Shown piece by piece: positions 21,045 to 32,436 of a stretch of DNA of 64,000 nucleotides. The position numbers and the translations under genes were made by a program. The stretch is from Megaustenia siamemsis (taxonomy: Eukaryota; Mollusca; Gastropoda; Stylommatophora; Ariophantidae): assembly GCA_032433765.1 (NCBI GenBank), contig JAVIAB010000124.1:94019345-94083344 (forward strand), in the 5' to 3' direction. Under the pieces are notes generated by a model, which saw nothing but the letters and a program-made list of their open reading frames with translations, made no database searches and was not told the origin of the DNA. Positions within the stretch are counted from its first letter, which is position 1; every line of letters starts with the position of its first letter.

Positions 21045-21972
21045 GTTGTCACAAACAAAAGATACTAGGAGATGGCCCCTTAACTATCGGTGATAATCTA
21101 GTGGCTTCACAAACAAAAGATACTACAGATGACCTACCACTATCTGTGATAATCTAGTGACTTCACAAACAAAAGATACTAGGAGATGGCCCCATCACTA
21201 TCGGTGATAATCTAGTGACTTCCCAAAAAAAAAAATACTAGAGATGGCCCCATCACTATCGGTGATAATCTAGTGACTTCACAAACAAAAGATACTAGGA
21301 GATGGCCCCATCACTATCGGTGATAATCTAGTGACTTCACAAACAAAAGATACTAGGAGATGGCCCCATCACTATCGGTGATAATCTAGTGACTTCCCAA
21401 AAAAAAATACTAGAGATGGCCCCATCACTATCGGTGATAATCTAGTGACTTCACACACAAAAAAATACTAGAGATGGCCCCATCACTATCGGTTATAATC
21501 TAGTGACATCACAAACAAAAGATACTAGGAGATGGTCCCATCACTATCGGTGATAATCTAGTGACATCACAAACAAAAGATACTAGGAGATGGCCATATC
21601 ACTATCGGTGATAATCTAGTGACTTCACAAACAAAAGATACTACAGATGGCCCACCACTATCGGTGATAATCTAGTGACTTCACAAACAAATGATACTAG
21701 GAGATGGCCCCATCGCTATCGGTAATAATCTAGTGACTTCACAAACAAAAGATACTAGAGATGGCCCCATCACTATCGGTGATAATCTAGTGACTTCACA
21801 AACAAAAGATACTAGAGATGGCCCCATTACTATCGGTGATAATCTAGTGACTTCACAAACAAAAGATACTAGAGATGGCCCCATCACTATCGGTGATAAT
21901 CTAGTGACTTCACAAACAAAAGATACTAGAGATAGCTCCACCACTATCGGTGATAATCTAGTGACTTCACAT
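21045..21972. repeat. 57-61-bp tandem array
   Basis: About sixteen copies of a unit containing ACAAACAAAAGATACTAG, GAGATGGCCCCATCACTATC and GGTGATAATCTAGTGACTTC. The last five copies are 57 bp and therefore keep an open frame on both strands (19-residue period). Each unit has the imperfect palindrome ATCAC-TATCG-GTGAT. Confidence 0.95.
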
Positions 21973-22149
21973 CTATCGCATATGTATTTAAATGGGTGAA
22001 CTATCAAAAATTCGATACAGCGACAGTCAAGCAGTAAAGTCTGATTTGAAGTATCTGAAACCTAATTGAGAGAGACGAGCAATTGTGCACGTAGATGTGC
22101 ACGATGGAGAACAAATCAGAAAGATATCAACGAAAGTAAAGAAATATAA

Positions 22150-22400
22150 GTCCCTGTGGTTGAGTTGTTAGGGCGTTCACAAATAACCGGAAGGGTCCGA
22201 ATTCAAATCACATGTGATAAAACTGGCAAGATGTATAAACTTACCCTATCTCTAAAAATAGGTATAACGAATTTTCTCTGGTAAATTGGAGCGGCTGAAC
22301 GTGGCACTGCCCACAATATCCGCATTTCAACGGTTGCCATGGTTGAAATGAACATTAACATCTTTCTCTCTACCTACAATTTTACCTTAATGGCAAGGGG
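22150..22400 (+). mobile_element. Probable tRNA-derived SINE, third family
   Basis: tRNA-like head TCCCTGTGGTTGAGTTGTTA (A box) and GGTCCGAATTCAAATC (B box), with a body unlike family 1. No clear target-site duplication. Lies in the receptor gene 2 intron just before exon 2. Confidence 0.5.
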
Positions 22401-22436
22401 AGATTATTAAATATACCAATGTTGCTCACACCTGAC

Positions 22437-22651
22437 CTATAAAGGAGCTGTAATACAAAGACATCTCTCAAGGGTGATAACCGCAGTGATCCAGCTAGTC
22501 ACATTAGTGAAGGTGATGTGAAGCATCCCAGTCGTCAGATGCTGAATCTCTACCGAAATGAAAGGCAAGTCCAAGGCCATGAAGGACGGGTTTAAGCAGA
22601 TGTTTGTCCACAACAACATTACGAGACAGCCAAGATCAGCCACAGCCAGAC
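22437..22651 (-). pseudogene. Chemosensory-type GPCR, gene 2, exon 2, ending in a stop codon
   Basis: It is exactly 215 nt, like gene 1 exon 2, with acceptor TATTAACATTAG and donor GTCAGGTG. It encodes TM2-TM3: LAVADLGCLVMLLWTNICLN and TSWITAVITLERCLCITAPL. The codon that is CAG at the exon end in gene 1 is TAG here (22437-22439), an in-frame stop immediately before the donor. No exon 1 homologue could be found upstream in the window. The gene is probably a pseudogene, although exon 3 remains open. Confidence 0.82.
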
Positions 22652-22924
22652 CTAATGTTAATAACAAATAATAATTAATGAAAGCAGGAAGACGTTCATA
22701 TAGTCTCTATTTTTATTGTAACATTGTATATGCTGGAATTCGGTAATAAATGTCACCACATTAATAATTTAATAACGAGCTTGGAGTGACCAGAAAAGAG
22801 AAAATCATAATGTGGTATTATAAGAGATGAAATGAGCATTGTAAAAATCCTAAACTACTTACAGAAAGAAGAAATAAATTAGTTTGTCCATCTAGAAAGA
22901 ATGTTGTGCGATTCATTACCATAC

Positions 22925-23495
22925 ATTTAATTAAAGAGGAGGGAGAAGGGCAAGAGGCAGACTAAGAGAAAGAAAGACCGACAGCATCTCAAGAAAGGTT
23001 ACAATTACGTTAATTGACAATGATTGAAGAGGAGGGAGAAGGGCAAGAGGCAGACTAAGAGAAAGAAAGACCGACAGCATCTCAAGAAAGGTTACAATTA
23101 CGTTAATTGACAATGATTGAAGAGGAGGGAGAAGGGCAAGAGGCAGACTAAGAGAAAGAAAGACCGACAGCATCTCAAGAAAGGTTACAATTACGTTAAT
23201 TGACAATGATTGAAGAGGAGGGAGAAGGGCAAGAGGCAGACTAAGAGAAAGAAAGACCGACAGCATCTCAAGAAAGGTTACAATTACGTTAATTGACAAT
23301 GATTGAAGAGGAGGGAGAAGGGCAAGAGGCAGACTAAGAGAAAGAAAGACCGACAGCATCTCAAGAAAGGTTACAATTACGTTAATTGACAATGATTGAA
23401 GAGGAGGGAGAAGGGCAAGAGGCAGACTAAGAGAAAGAAAGACCGACAGCATCTCAAGAAAGGTTACAATTACGTTAATTGACAATGATTGAAGA
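22925..23495. repeat. 93-bp tandem array, six essentially identical copies
   Basis: The unit contains GAGGAGGGAGAAGGGCAAGA and GACAGCATCTCAAGAAAGGT. As far as I can see the six copies are identical, giving a 184-residue minus-strand open frame with a 31-residue period that is a consequence of the period being divisible by three. Uniformity implies very recent expansion or an assembly artefact. Confidence 0.95.
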
Positions 23496-23567
23496 AGCCA
23501 GCAGGGCGAGAACTAGAACTTTGTATCTCCCTACTATGAGTTTAAGAGGAAGTGGAAAAGGAAAAAT

Positions 23568-23635
23568 AGAAAGAAAGAAAGAAAGAAAGAAAGAATGATA
23601 GAAAGAAAGAAGGAAAGAAAGAAAGAGCGAAAAAG
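23568..23635. repeat. (GAAA)n microsatellite
   Basis: A GAAA run of about 15 units with interruptions. Confidence 0.93.
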
Positions 23636-23639
23636 GAAG

Positions 23640-24190
23640 AAAGATATAATAATTGGCAATTAATCAAAATGAAAAAAAGCCATGCAGATTCCATTAAAAT
23701 TTAAAATTGGATCTATAAAAAATGTCTTCATGAGCTTGTGTATTGCTGATAATCATTACCATCTCCATCCTCACATACACGCCATGCACACACACAATAA
23801 ACCTAAGTCGGCATAGGCGCGCGTGGTTTATAAAGAAATGTTTATTTTAAATATCTTATTTGTGTTTCAAATGAAATTAAATTATTGTATAATTGATGTA
23901 AACATAGATGGATATGATTCAGTGAACAGATAGTTAGAACGTTTAAGCAAGCCAGTAACAAAAGTGGATCGACGTCAATTTATGTAAAGTCTATTCTGAT
24001 TATTTCAATAACGTTGTGAGTAAAAAGAAAATGGTTCTTTATGTTTGGTTTACACACATTTTTGGTGATAAATATGTTATTTGTGTTTCAAAATGAATGA
24101 AAATCATACACATTTTTTAGATGAGGATCTTTAGTTAAAATAGTGTTTTATGTAAATTTTAAGTAATAATTATTCGAGTTACAATTTGAA
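23640..24190. other. Unannotated AT-rich sequence
   Basis: No coding signal. Near 23863 and 24078 the word TTATTTGTGTTTCAAA occurs twice. Confidence 0.5.
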
Positions 24191-24194
24191 GTGC

Positions 24195-24525
24195 AAAGGT
24201 AAAGGTAAAGTACGAGACTTGAATCGGGGTCTTAGAACACGAATTTTCACCCATATGTACTCGGCTGCCTATCCAAAAGTGTTCGGAGACTTCTGGATAG
24301 TGTCGCTTCAAGCATCGAAACTCACGATGCTAGGCGGCATTCCTCACCTTCCCACAGTGCAATCTTTTTATCCATTTCTGCCAGCGGCTGGGTCGACAGC
24401 GGGTGTATTTTTCCAACCACGAGTACAACTCACACTGCTTCCAGCTGTAATCGAACACGCCTTGTCTGAACGTCGGTAGTCCAGTCTGGTGGTTTTCCCA
24501 ACTAGGCTACCGAGACCTACGTTTT
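24195..24525 (-). mobile_element. Probable tRNA-derived SINE, fourth family
   Basis: On the minus strand the head reads GTCTCGGTAGCCTAGTTGGG (A box region) and GTGTTCGATTACAGC (B box), followed by a 200-bp body unlike family 1. Overlapping open frames on both strands are spurious. Confidence 0.55.
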
Positions 24526-24852
24526 GTAGTTTAAAGCGTAAAATGTATTTCAATTTTGTTGTTTTTTTGTTGTGTTATTTACTCATTTCAAAGTACCGTT
24601 TTGTATGTGAGTGGTCTTATAGAAATATATTCTGCTATTGTAAATAGAAAAAGATGTCATTCATGAACACTCATTCATGTAATAAATGGAAATATGATGG
24701 GAGATACCAGATCAACCAATACATTTGTCGCAAAATGTATTGCTACAAAATTGTTTTCAAAAATGGGTACGACCAAACGCCTTTTATTCCTCAGGATAAG
24801 TATATTTTAAATATCATTTCAATAGGACATTGATTTTTATATAGAAGGTAAC

Positions 24853-27277
24853 TAAGGTGACCATTCGTCCCGGATTGTCCGGGACAGTCCCGGAATTTGA
24901 CATTTTTTGAACCTTTGTCCCGGATTAGCTGCCGTACCGGTTTTGTCCCGATTTTGGAATATTTTTTAGCTTTTGTCCCGGATTTGATAAAAAATAATTT
25001 GGGACACAAACGTTTATCAATTTTGCCATTTTGGTATACGGCGTACATTTCTTCAATTAAAAAAAATATTATTCCGTTTCTGTGTAGACAATTTTGTTTA
25101 ATATCAAAACAGTAGAATAAGCTCCTAGTTTTAAATCTCGTATATATTCGTTGTGTTACTAACTTTCACTTTCACTTTCGCAAAAAATGGCACCGAAGCG
25201 TAATTGTAGTTTTAATCAAGATTTACAAAAGGAATACCCTTTTATAAAAAAGTCTACATCGTCATCAGACTTCACTGTAAGATGTAATATATATTCATCC
25301 GGGTTTACTATTAACCATAGTGGACGTGGTGATATTAAGAGCCACATAAATAGTGATAAACATAAGAGAGTCGTCGCTACTGCTGCATCAAGCTCGTCGT
25401 TGACAAATTTTTTTCGAGCTGAACAGGTTGGTGACAAAGAAGAACAGTTAGCTGCTACAGAAGGTGCCTTTGCATATCATACAGTGATGCACAATCACAC
25501 GTTTAGATCTATGGACTGCACATCAAAATTGCTTCAGGTAACTTTAGAACCAAAATTTGCTTGTGCACGTACGAAAACAGAAGCTATTATTCGGAATGTG
25601 TTCACACCCCATGCTCTAAACAAGCTGAGATGTGACCTAGAAAACGTAACATTTATCTCCTTACTGACAGATGCCTCCAACCACAAAGAAATCAAGATTT
25701 TTCCTTTGCTTGTCAGATACTTTGATCAAGGGACTGAAAGTTAAAATATTAGAGTTGAAGTCATTGCCGGGTGAAACATCTGATATAGTAAGTAGTTTTC
25801 TTATTGACTGTCTAACTGAAAATGGTTTAGAACTGAAAGTAGTTGGATTATGTGCAGACAACACAAATTCTAATTTTGGGGGCGCTGAAAGAAAAGGACA
25901 GAACAATGTTTTCACAAAACTGAAAGAAAACCTTGGACATAGTTTGATAGGTGTTGGGTGTGCTTGCCATATTTTCCACAACACTGTTCGAGCAGCTGCA
26001 GACGTATTGCCTGTTGATGTTGAAATGACTATTGCAAAAATTTATCTGTACTTCAAATCATACACAGTTAGAGTTGAAAGTCTCAAGGAGTTTTGTCAGT
26101 TTGTCGACACAGACTTCCAGATGATTTTAGGTTATGCACAAACTAGGTGGCTTGCGATCTTGCTTGCTGTTGAAAGGGTTCTTTACATGTTCCTGCCTCT
26201 AAAATCATATTTTCAATCTCAAGATAGATGCCCAGTTTTTATACAGGAATTCTTTGAAAACCCGCTGTCTGAGGCATGGCTTATTTTGGTTCACAGTCAG
26301 GCATCCTCTTTCCACGAAGCAGTGCAGAAGGTAGTGGGACAGATGGTCACTGTATTTGAAGTCAATGACAACATCAATAGGTTGAAAGCTATCTTGGAGT
26401 CCAAGCTGGAAGACGGCTTCTTGCCATAAAGAGTTCAGATAATCCTTAAAAAGCTGGAAATGGAAGGATTTCCACGTGATGATGTGAAAAAGTTTAACGC
26501 CAGTGTTTCTTCATTTTATGAAACAGCTTTAAGTTATTTGAAGAAATGGGCTGCAAATAATTTTCAAAACCTAGAGTCTTACAGCTGGGTAATGCTGAAC
26601 AGAACACCAAATTGGGAAGATATTGAGAAGTCTTCATAATTAGTGAGTCAAACAGTGCCTTCAGTCGACTTTCCAGAAAATGAAATGTATGACGAATATG
26701 TTTACATGAAACAGTTCGTTACTTCACCAAAAATTAGTGAGTGGAGTCTTAATAAAACATTACCAGGGCAGCGTTGGGTTGAACTAGCTTCCCACTTCAG
26801 AAACAATCATGTGCCCGTTTCACATATTCTGAAGTTGGCAGAGTTCTTTTTGTGTCTACCTGGAACAAATGCTGCAACAGAACGAGTGTTTTCTCTGATG
26901 AACAGTTTGTGGACAAATGATAAAACACAACTAGGTGTTGAAACTTTAAAAGCCATGTTGATCATCAAAGTGAACTATGAGGGAACATGTGTCGAATTTT
27001 ATAAGATGCTGCATACAAAGAATGACATTTTACAGAAAATTCACTCATCTGAAAAGTACAGCATCTCTGTTTCACCTTCAATTTAAGTGAGTATCACTGT
27101 TTTTTTTATCTCCTGATTATCCTGATAGCGTATTGTAGGTCTATATTATTAGATGTTTTAAAATGTATGTATTATTCACTTGAAAATGACAGCAAGAAGA
27201 AATGTAATTTTATTGGTGGAACATTGAAGTAAAATTATTCCGTCCCGGAATGGGATTTAAAAAATATGGTCACCTTA
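24853..27277 (+). mobile_element. hAT-superfamily DNA transposon, broken
   Basis: A 2,425-bp element bounded by perfect 12-bp terminal inverted repeats TAAGGTGACCAT (24853) and ATGGTCACCTTA (ending 27277). Subterminal GTCCCGG words are clustered at the left end (three or more copies to 24980) and once at the right end, as is common in hAT elements with TGACCA-type ends. The flanking octamers AAGGTAAC and CTTTTGCT do not match, so the target-site duplication is lost or diverged. Confidence 0.88.
25187..27086 (+). pseudogene. hAT transposase, frameshifted
   Basis: Starts MAPKRNCSF. An N-terminal BED/C2H2-like finger (about residues 28-60) reads RCNIYSSGF...HINSDKHKR: the second Cys of the expected C-x2-C is Tyr. 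The frame shifts near 25730 (FPLLVRYFDQG continues in another frame), and stops interrupt it near 26427 and 26637. The remainder encodes the catalytic-core region (LCADNTNSNFGG and CHIFHNTVRAAADVLP) and the hAT dimerisation region at the end, LAEFFLCLPGTNAATERVFS then LMNSLW. The transposase would cut and paste the element at its inverted repeats. This copy cannot make a full protein but could have been mobilised in trans. Confidence 0.9.
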
Positions 27278-28130
27278 CTTTTGCTCTTCTGTTCGCCTTG
27301 GCTGCTGTTATGTTTCCTAGTGCTTCTAATATTCCATCCATCCATCTTTTTCGAGGTTGACCCTTGGAGCTGATGTTCTCACAACGTTTGTTGAAATCTC
27401 GTTGTGTTGTGTTTTGTTCTTTCTGCCTCGTCACGTGGCCAAACCATTTTGTCTATTGTTTCCTTATATATTCAATGGCGGGGGCTATTCCTAGCTTTTT
27501 TCTCAGTTCTTCATTTCTGATCTTATCTCTCAGACTGTATCCTGTAATTCGTCTAACACATTTTATCTCTGTAGAGGTTATTTTTCTTATTGTTCTTGCA
27601 TCTAGGGTCCAGGTCTGGCATTGGTAGCACAACGTTGGGATGAAGATTGTATTGTATAGTGCTCGTTTTGCTTCCAGAGTTATTTCCTTGTTGAACAATA
27701 GTGGTGATAACTGTCAGATGATTTCACAAGCTTTGTTGCATCTTGATTCTATCTCTGCCATTTGAGAATTATCGTTTGTCATTAGACTTCCTAGGTATTT
27801 GAATTCCTCTACTTGTTTTAGTTGACTGCCTTATATAGTTATGTTGATGTTCTGTTTATTTTTGGCTACGCTCATCACTTTTGTTTTGTTGATGTTCATT
27901 TTCATGTTGTATTTTGTGCCTGAGATGTTGAGTTTGTTAAAGTGTTCTTGTAGGTCTTCTATTGTTTCATGTATTAGTGCCTGATCGTCTGCAAATAGAA
28001 GCTCGTTGATCTCTTCTGTCTCTGATGGTTTGGCTAGCTTGCATATATGGTCCATGTATGTAATAAACAGTAGGGGTATAGTGCGCACCCCTGTCTGTGC
28101 AGCCTGCTGCTGTTATGACCCTGCAGCTGA
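27278..28130 (-). pseudogene. RTE-like LINE fragment
   Basis: Minus-strand pieces: LLFADDQALI (the RT FADD box) with MNINKTKVM (27831-28088), then an unrelated frame with EAKRALYNTIFIPTLCY, CVRRITGYSLRDKIRNEEL and a degraded tail. The 5' end (near 28130) lacks the endonuclease. The hAT element immediately to the left may have removed its 3' end. Confidence 0.8.
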
Positions 28131-28329
28131 TGTTGACGTAGAGGCTATGTTAAATTGTCTATAAAATTGGTGTTATTCATCTAGATACTACTGCTGTTGG
28201 CTGGCTTGTATTAGGTAAAGACGCTGTTCACACGATGAAGCTGTGTTTACAGCATGTGTTCAAAATATCCAGCACAGGCCTGAAGAAATTTTGAGACCTG
28301 TCTCTTACTATTTTCGAAAACCTTCTGAA

Positions 28330-28990
28330 TCTATATATCTATCTTTCGTTCGCCTGAAGTATTGTCTGTAACTGCAATGTCGTTTCCTGTATAAATGTTA
28401 CCGTATTTTGTCATTGTTGTAGTGGTGCATATAGTTTTGTCTGTAGTGTTGTATTAATGGTATAAGTGGACTTTCCTCAGTCTACTATATTCAGTGCATT
28501 CTTGAAATGCGCGTCCCGCTGTCTGGGGGCGCCTGTCCACATGTACATGTAGTTGAGGTACCGATGTTAAATTTTGTAGACCGTTTTAGATTATGTAACC
28601 GGCACATCTGGTTGTGTGCCTGTTGCACCTTCTTTTGGAATCTGATCTGTTCTCTTATTTCATGGTATTCCATAGTGAAATGGGATCCACTACAGGGCAA
28701 TCCTGTGGTATTTGTAGAGTTCAGTCATTAAAATTTGCAAATGCAGAAACTTTATGGATTGCAGTGCCTGGAGCACTGATCTTACATCTGTCAAAAATTC
28801 TACTGGCTGTGGGCTAAGATTACTGTTCAGGAGTTTCTCTATTGCCAACTTTATTGTTTGCATTTCTGCATCGTAATTGAGTTAATTACGATGTTAATTT
28901 CCCTTTTGCTATCTTATCGGGTTTTTTTATCCATATCCCTAGTGTTATTTTTGGGTACTCAATGTAGACGCCTGCTCCCCCTTTCTTTTC
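28330..28990 (-). pseudogene. I-type LINE 3' fragment (same family as 10602-14958)
   Basis: Starts at the same GATA-type 3' end (TATCTATCTTTCGTTCGCCT) and covers the Cys/His motif and part of RNase H, with an internal deletion of about 130 bp relative to the first copy near 28580. It stops at about 28990, where the direct repeat begins. Confidence 0.88.
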
Positions 28991-28993
28991 TAT

Positions 28994-29640
28994 ATATTGA
29001 TCGACTCACCGCACAGAGGCATTATAAACACCCTATATAACACTTTTTACCACAAGTTTGATAAACTATTCAGAACTTGATTCTCAATTAAAAATTAAAA
29101 AAGAATGACTGTCTCTCTATTTTAATGCTTGAGATGTAATTGTCTATGGCTATTTTCATAACATGATTTTAAGTTGCTTTCATTTTCATATTAGCATTAT
29201 TAACTGTTTCTTTCTTAATAGTAGGACTTTAAAATGTATCTCTTTTCATACTAAGATTTTAAACTGCTTTTATCATCATGCTAGTATTTTAAATTGTCTC
29301 TCTAGTCATTCTAGGATTTTCAAAAGGTTAACTTTTGATGCTAGAAATATAAACTCTCTCAACTCTCTTAACTCCTGCTAGAAATTTAAAATGCCTATCT
29401 CTCATTCTCTTTCTTCTATCTATATCTTAATGTGTAATATATAAAACTGCATCTATCTTTTTAGTTCTCTCTTAATGTTAGACTTTTAAACTGCCACTCT
29501 CCCGCTCCAGTGACATGAATTATGTGCAATTGTCTATCTCCAACTCCTCTCCCTTTTTCTACTACAATTTTGAAATTTCAACTGCATAGTATTTTCCTAG
29601 TTTTTGTTTATACCGCTCTCTCTCTCTCTCTCTCTCTCTA
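28994..29640. repeat. Long direct repeat, copy 1
   Basis: Shares CATTATAAACACCC, CTTGATTCTCA, GAATGACTGTCTCTC and AATGCTTGAGATGTAATTGTCTAT in the same order with 31050-31700. It ends in a CT run at 29615-29639. Both copies contain short internal repeats of the form GATTTTAAACTG. Confidence 0.85.
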
Positions 29641-29959
29641 ACATTATCTTTTCTAGACTCTACAGTGAAGTGATGAGACGGCATCAGCTAATTTTTGTAA
29701 ATTAATTTCTTTGGACCTGTGATCTATAAAAATGTTTAGAAACTTTAAACAGTTGATTATTAGCTAAGAAATATAATAATTCTTTGAAGAATATATATTA
29801 AAATGTTGCATAATATTTACAGGCATGGTTCGTTCTAATATATGAAACTTAAATGTAAAAAAAGTATTCCACCGTTGTATTGTATATGAAAAAGTTAATA
29901 TAAACTTATATGCTTTAGACATTAAAAGTTATCCTGTTTTATTATAAAGGAAGCAACTC

Positions 29960-30900
29960 CTCTTTTATTAATAGTTAAGAATTCTGTGTACGTTGATATA
30001 TTGTAATTGTAAATTGTCAATAGTCTGTTTCATATGCATATTGTTTCCCAGAAAATAATTTTCTCGTAAAATGTGCAAGGTCTTTGAAAATTTCTTGTTA
30101 TGTCTGGTGAGCGAGCAGGCCAGATTACAAGTGAAATAATGCGATTTGCAAATACTCTTTGTTAATAAGTAAGTGATGTTGTTGCGGCTGTGTGTGCTGT
30201 TGCCCATTCTGCCGAAAACGAGCTTCTTTAATTTCCCGCTCAGTAAGGTGGGCTATGAATGATTCCAGCATTAAAGTACGGTAAGGTGTTGCGTTGGTTT
30301 TTGCATTGAAAAAAATGTTTCCCAATTATCCGCGTACGACTTTCTGAACGTAAAGCGGTACTTGATGTAATTCATGCGGGTTTTTTTTACTGCTCTACAT
30401 ACGGTTGTTCTTACTTGTTGACGCAACCGGAGAGATGAAACCGTGCCTCATCAGTGAATAATGTCATGTCAAGGACTTCATCACCATGTTCAGAGATAAG
30501 GTTCTGAAACCACATGCAGTAGTTTAATATGGATTCAAAATCTCTTGCATGTAATTAAGACGATTCAATTAATCTGTAAGGACGATAGTGCAGCTAACAT
30601 TTCAGAACCTTGTTCACGGTACTCATTGGAAAAGTTTGCATGTTGAGGCAACCACCTTAAAGATTTATTAGGGCTCATTGTAATTCTGGTTTGCATATCA
30701 AGTTATGTGTCTTCTGAAGTTGAAGGCTCTCCAGATCCGTATGCATCTACAACACTATCCGTAGCACGAAACTTGTCAATCAAAGTCATAGCCTCATTGC
30801 GGTGGGAGACTTGTGAGTCTGGACATTTCAATACAAATTGTTGAAAAACTTCTTCAGTTTATTTACTATCATTACCGAAGACGTATTAAAAAAAAAAATA
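29960..30900 (-). pseudogene. Tc1/mariner-like transposase relic
   Basis: On the minus strand, in broken frames: a helix-turn-helix-region-like CPDSQVSHRNEAMTLIDKF then NKSLRWLPQ, later FRQNGQQHTQPQQHHLL (the position of an FQQDGA-x-HTA motif, with Asp replaced by Asn), then PARSPDIT (position of W-P-x-RSPDLTP). These match the order in mariner-related transposases of invertebrates. No intact frame and no inverted repeats were found. It lies between the two direct repeats. Confidence 0.6.
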
Positions 30901-31049
30901 TCCTGTTTCCATTGTATAACACCTTTTCCCTTCAGCAATGAAACCGTGAATATAATAGCGGCTTACTGTGTTATGTTTGTGACTGGATTGTGGACACAGA
31001 ATGTGATGTAAATATCATCAATCGGTGATTTCATTTCAAGAATTTTGAT

Positions 31050-31700
31050 CAAGTCACTCCATAACGACATTATAAACACCCCATATTACACTTTATTCTA
31101 CAAGTTTGTTAAATTATTCTAAACTTGATTCTCAGTTTAAAAATAAAATAAAAACGAATGACTGTCTCTCACTGCTTTAATGCTTGAGATGTAATTGTCT
31201 ATCTCTCTTTTCATAACATTATTTTAAACTGTTTTACTTTTCTTTTTAGCATTTCTAAATGTTTCTTTATTAATAGTAGGATTTGTAACTATCTCTTTTC
31301 ATACCAATATTATAATCTGATTTTCACATCATACTTGTATTTTAAATTGTCTCTCTGGTCATTCTAGGATTTTTAAATGGTTAACTTCTGATGCTAGAAG
31401 TATAAACTATCTCAAATCTCTTAACTCCTTCATTTTAATCTCGATCTCTATATATTATTGCTAGAAATTTGAATTGTCTCTCTCTCTCTCTCTCTCTTAT
31501 TGTCTCTCTCTCATTGACTCTCTCTCCAATATATATCTTAATGTTTAATATATTAAACTGCATCTCTTTGTTTCGCTCTCTCTCTCTCTCTCTCTCTCTT
31601 AATATTACGATTTTAAACTGCCTTTCTCCCTCTCTTAATGTTACGATTTTAAACTGCCTTTCTCCCTCTCTTAATATTACGATTTTAAACTGCTTCTCTC
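31050..31700. repeat. Long direct repeat, copy 2, with CT microsatellites
   Basis: Homologous to 28994-29640 in direct orientation, about 2,055 bp downstream. Contains (CT)n at 31476-31515 and 31575-31600, and a 37-bp sub-repeat (TTACGATTTTAAACTGCCTT) in three copies at 31603-31700. Confidence 0.85.
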
Positions 31701-32436
31701 CCTCTCCCAGTGATATGAATTTCGCGTGCCCACGAGATGAGATAGTGCTGCAGTGCCACTGGCTCTTGAGTTTAGTAGAACGGTAACAGGCCTCGGCCTT
31801 GCCTTGGTACGGGGTGTATGATTTGTCTGTTTTCGAGTAAAAATTTGCCACAAGCTGGACCGCGGTCGGATCGGGTGTCTCACAGAAGAGGTGGCCTGAT
31901 TTCATTTGTTGAGACAGCGACTATTGTTGTGGCACGCTCACGAATCTTAAGTCCATGGTTTTGTCGCTGACACATAGAATTATGCTGCTTGTGTCGGACG
32001 TTACAGTGACTCGGGTGTGTCCATTATTAGCTGTACGCCTTTTATACAGAGTTCAGCGTGTTCAATATTATACAGTTTTCTATGCATCAAGTAGCACACC
32101 ATTTTGACAGAAGAACTCAGCGTGTTCTGTGGAAAAATATGAACGATCGAGAGGAACATTTTGTTGGTTGCTGGCTGAGCAGATATGGAGGTGCACAGAC
32201 TGTAGTGAAGTCATTCAGTTCTAAAGTCAAAGCGACGGCACAGCTGCTTGTTACAATCTTAAAGTGGCATTTTAATTCCAACATTGAAACGTTTACAGCT
32301 TTAATATGTGAAGATGACCTGAGTCTCCAACATTTTGCCCATTCAAAAATGTATATTTTATGGGAGTGGTTTCAAATTGTGACACCAGACACAGGCACAC
32401 ACAAGTGAAGCTTCTAGTCAAGCTAACAAGTAAAAG
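31701..32436. other. Unannotated sequence with an unassigned 116-codon open frame
   Basis: An open frame at 32058-32408 (plus) has no motif I recognise. Parts (HFDRRTQRVLW, QHFAHSKMYILWEWF) look protein-like but are unsupported. Confidence 0.3.

Noticed and set aside
21691..22007. Open frames on both strands with a 19-residue period
   Set aside because: They follow from a 57-bp repeat period; no start context, domain or flanking coding signal supports a gene.
22931..23485. 184-codon minus-strand frame with hydrophobic 31-residue repeats resembling membrane segments
   Set aside because: The 93-bp identical repeat keeps any frame open; there is no non-repeat coding sequence around it.
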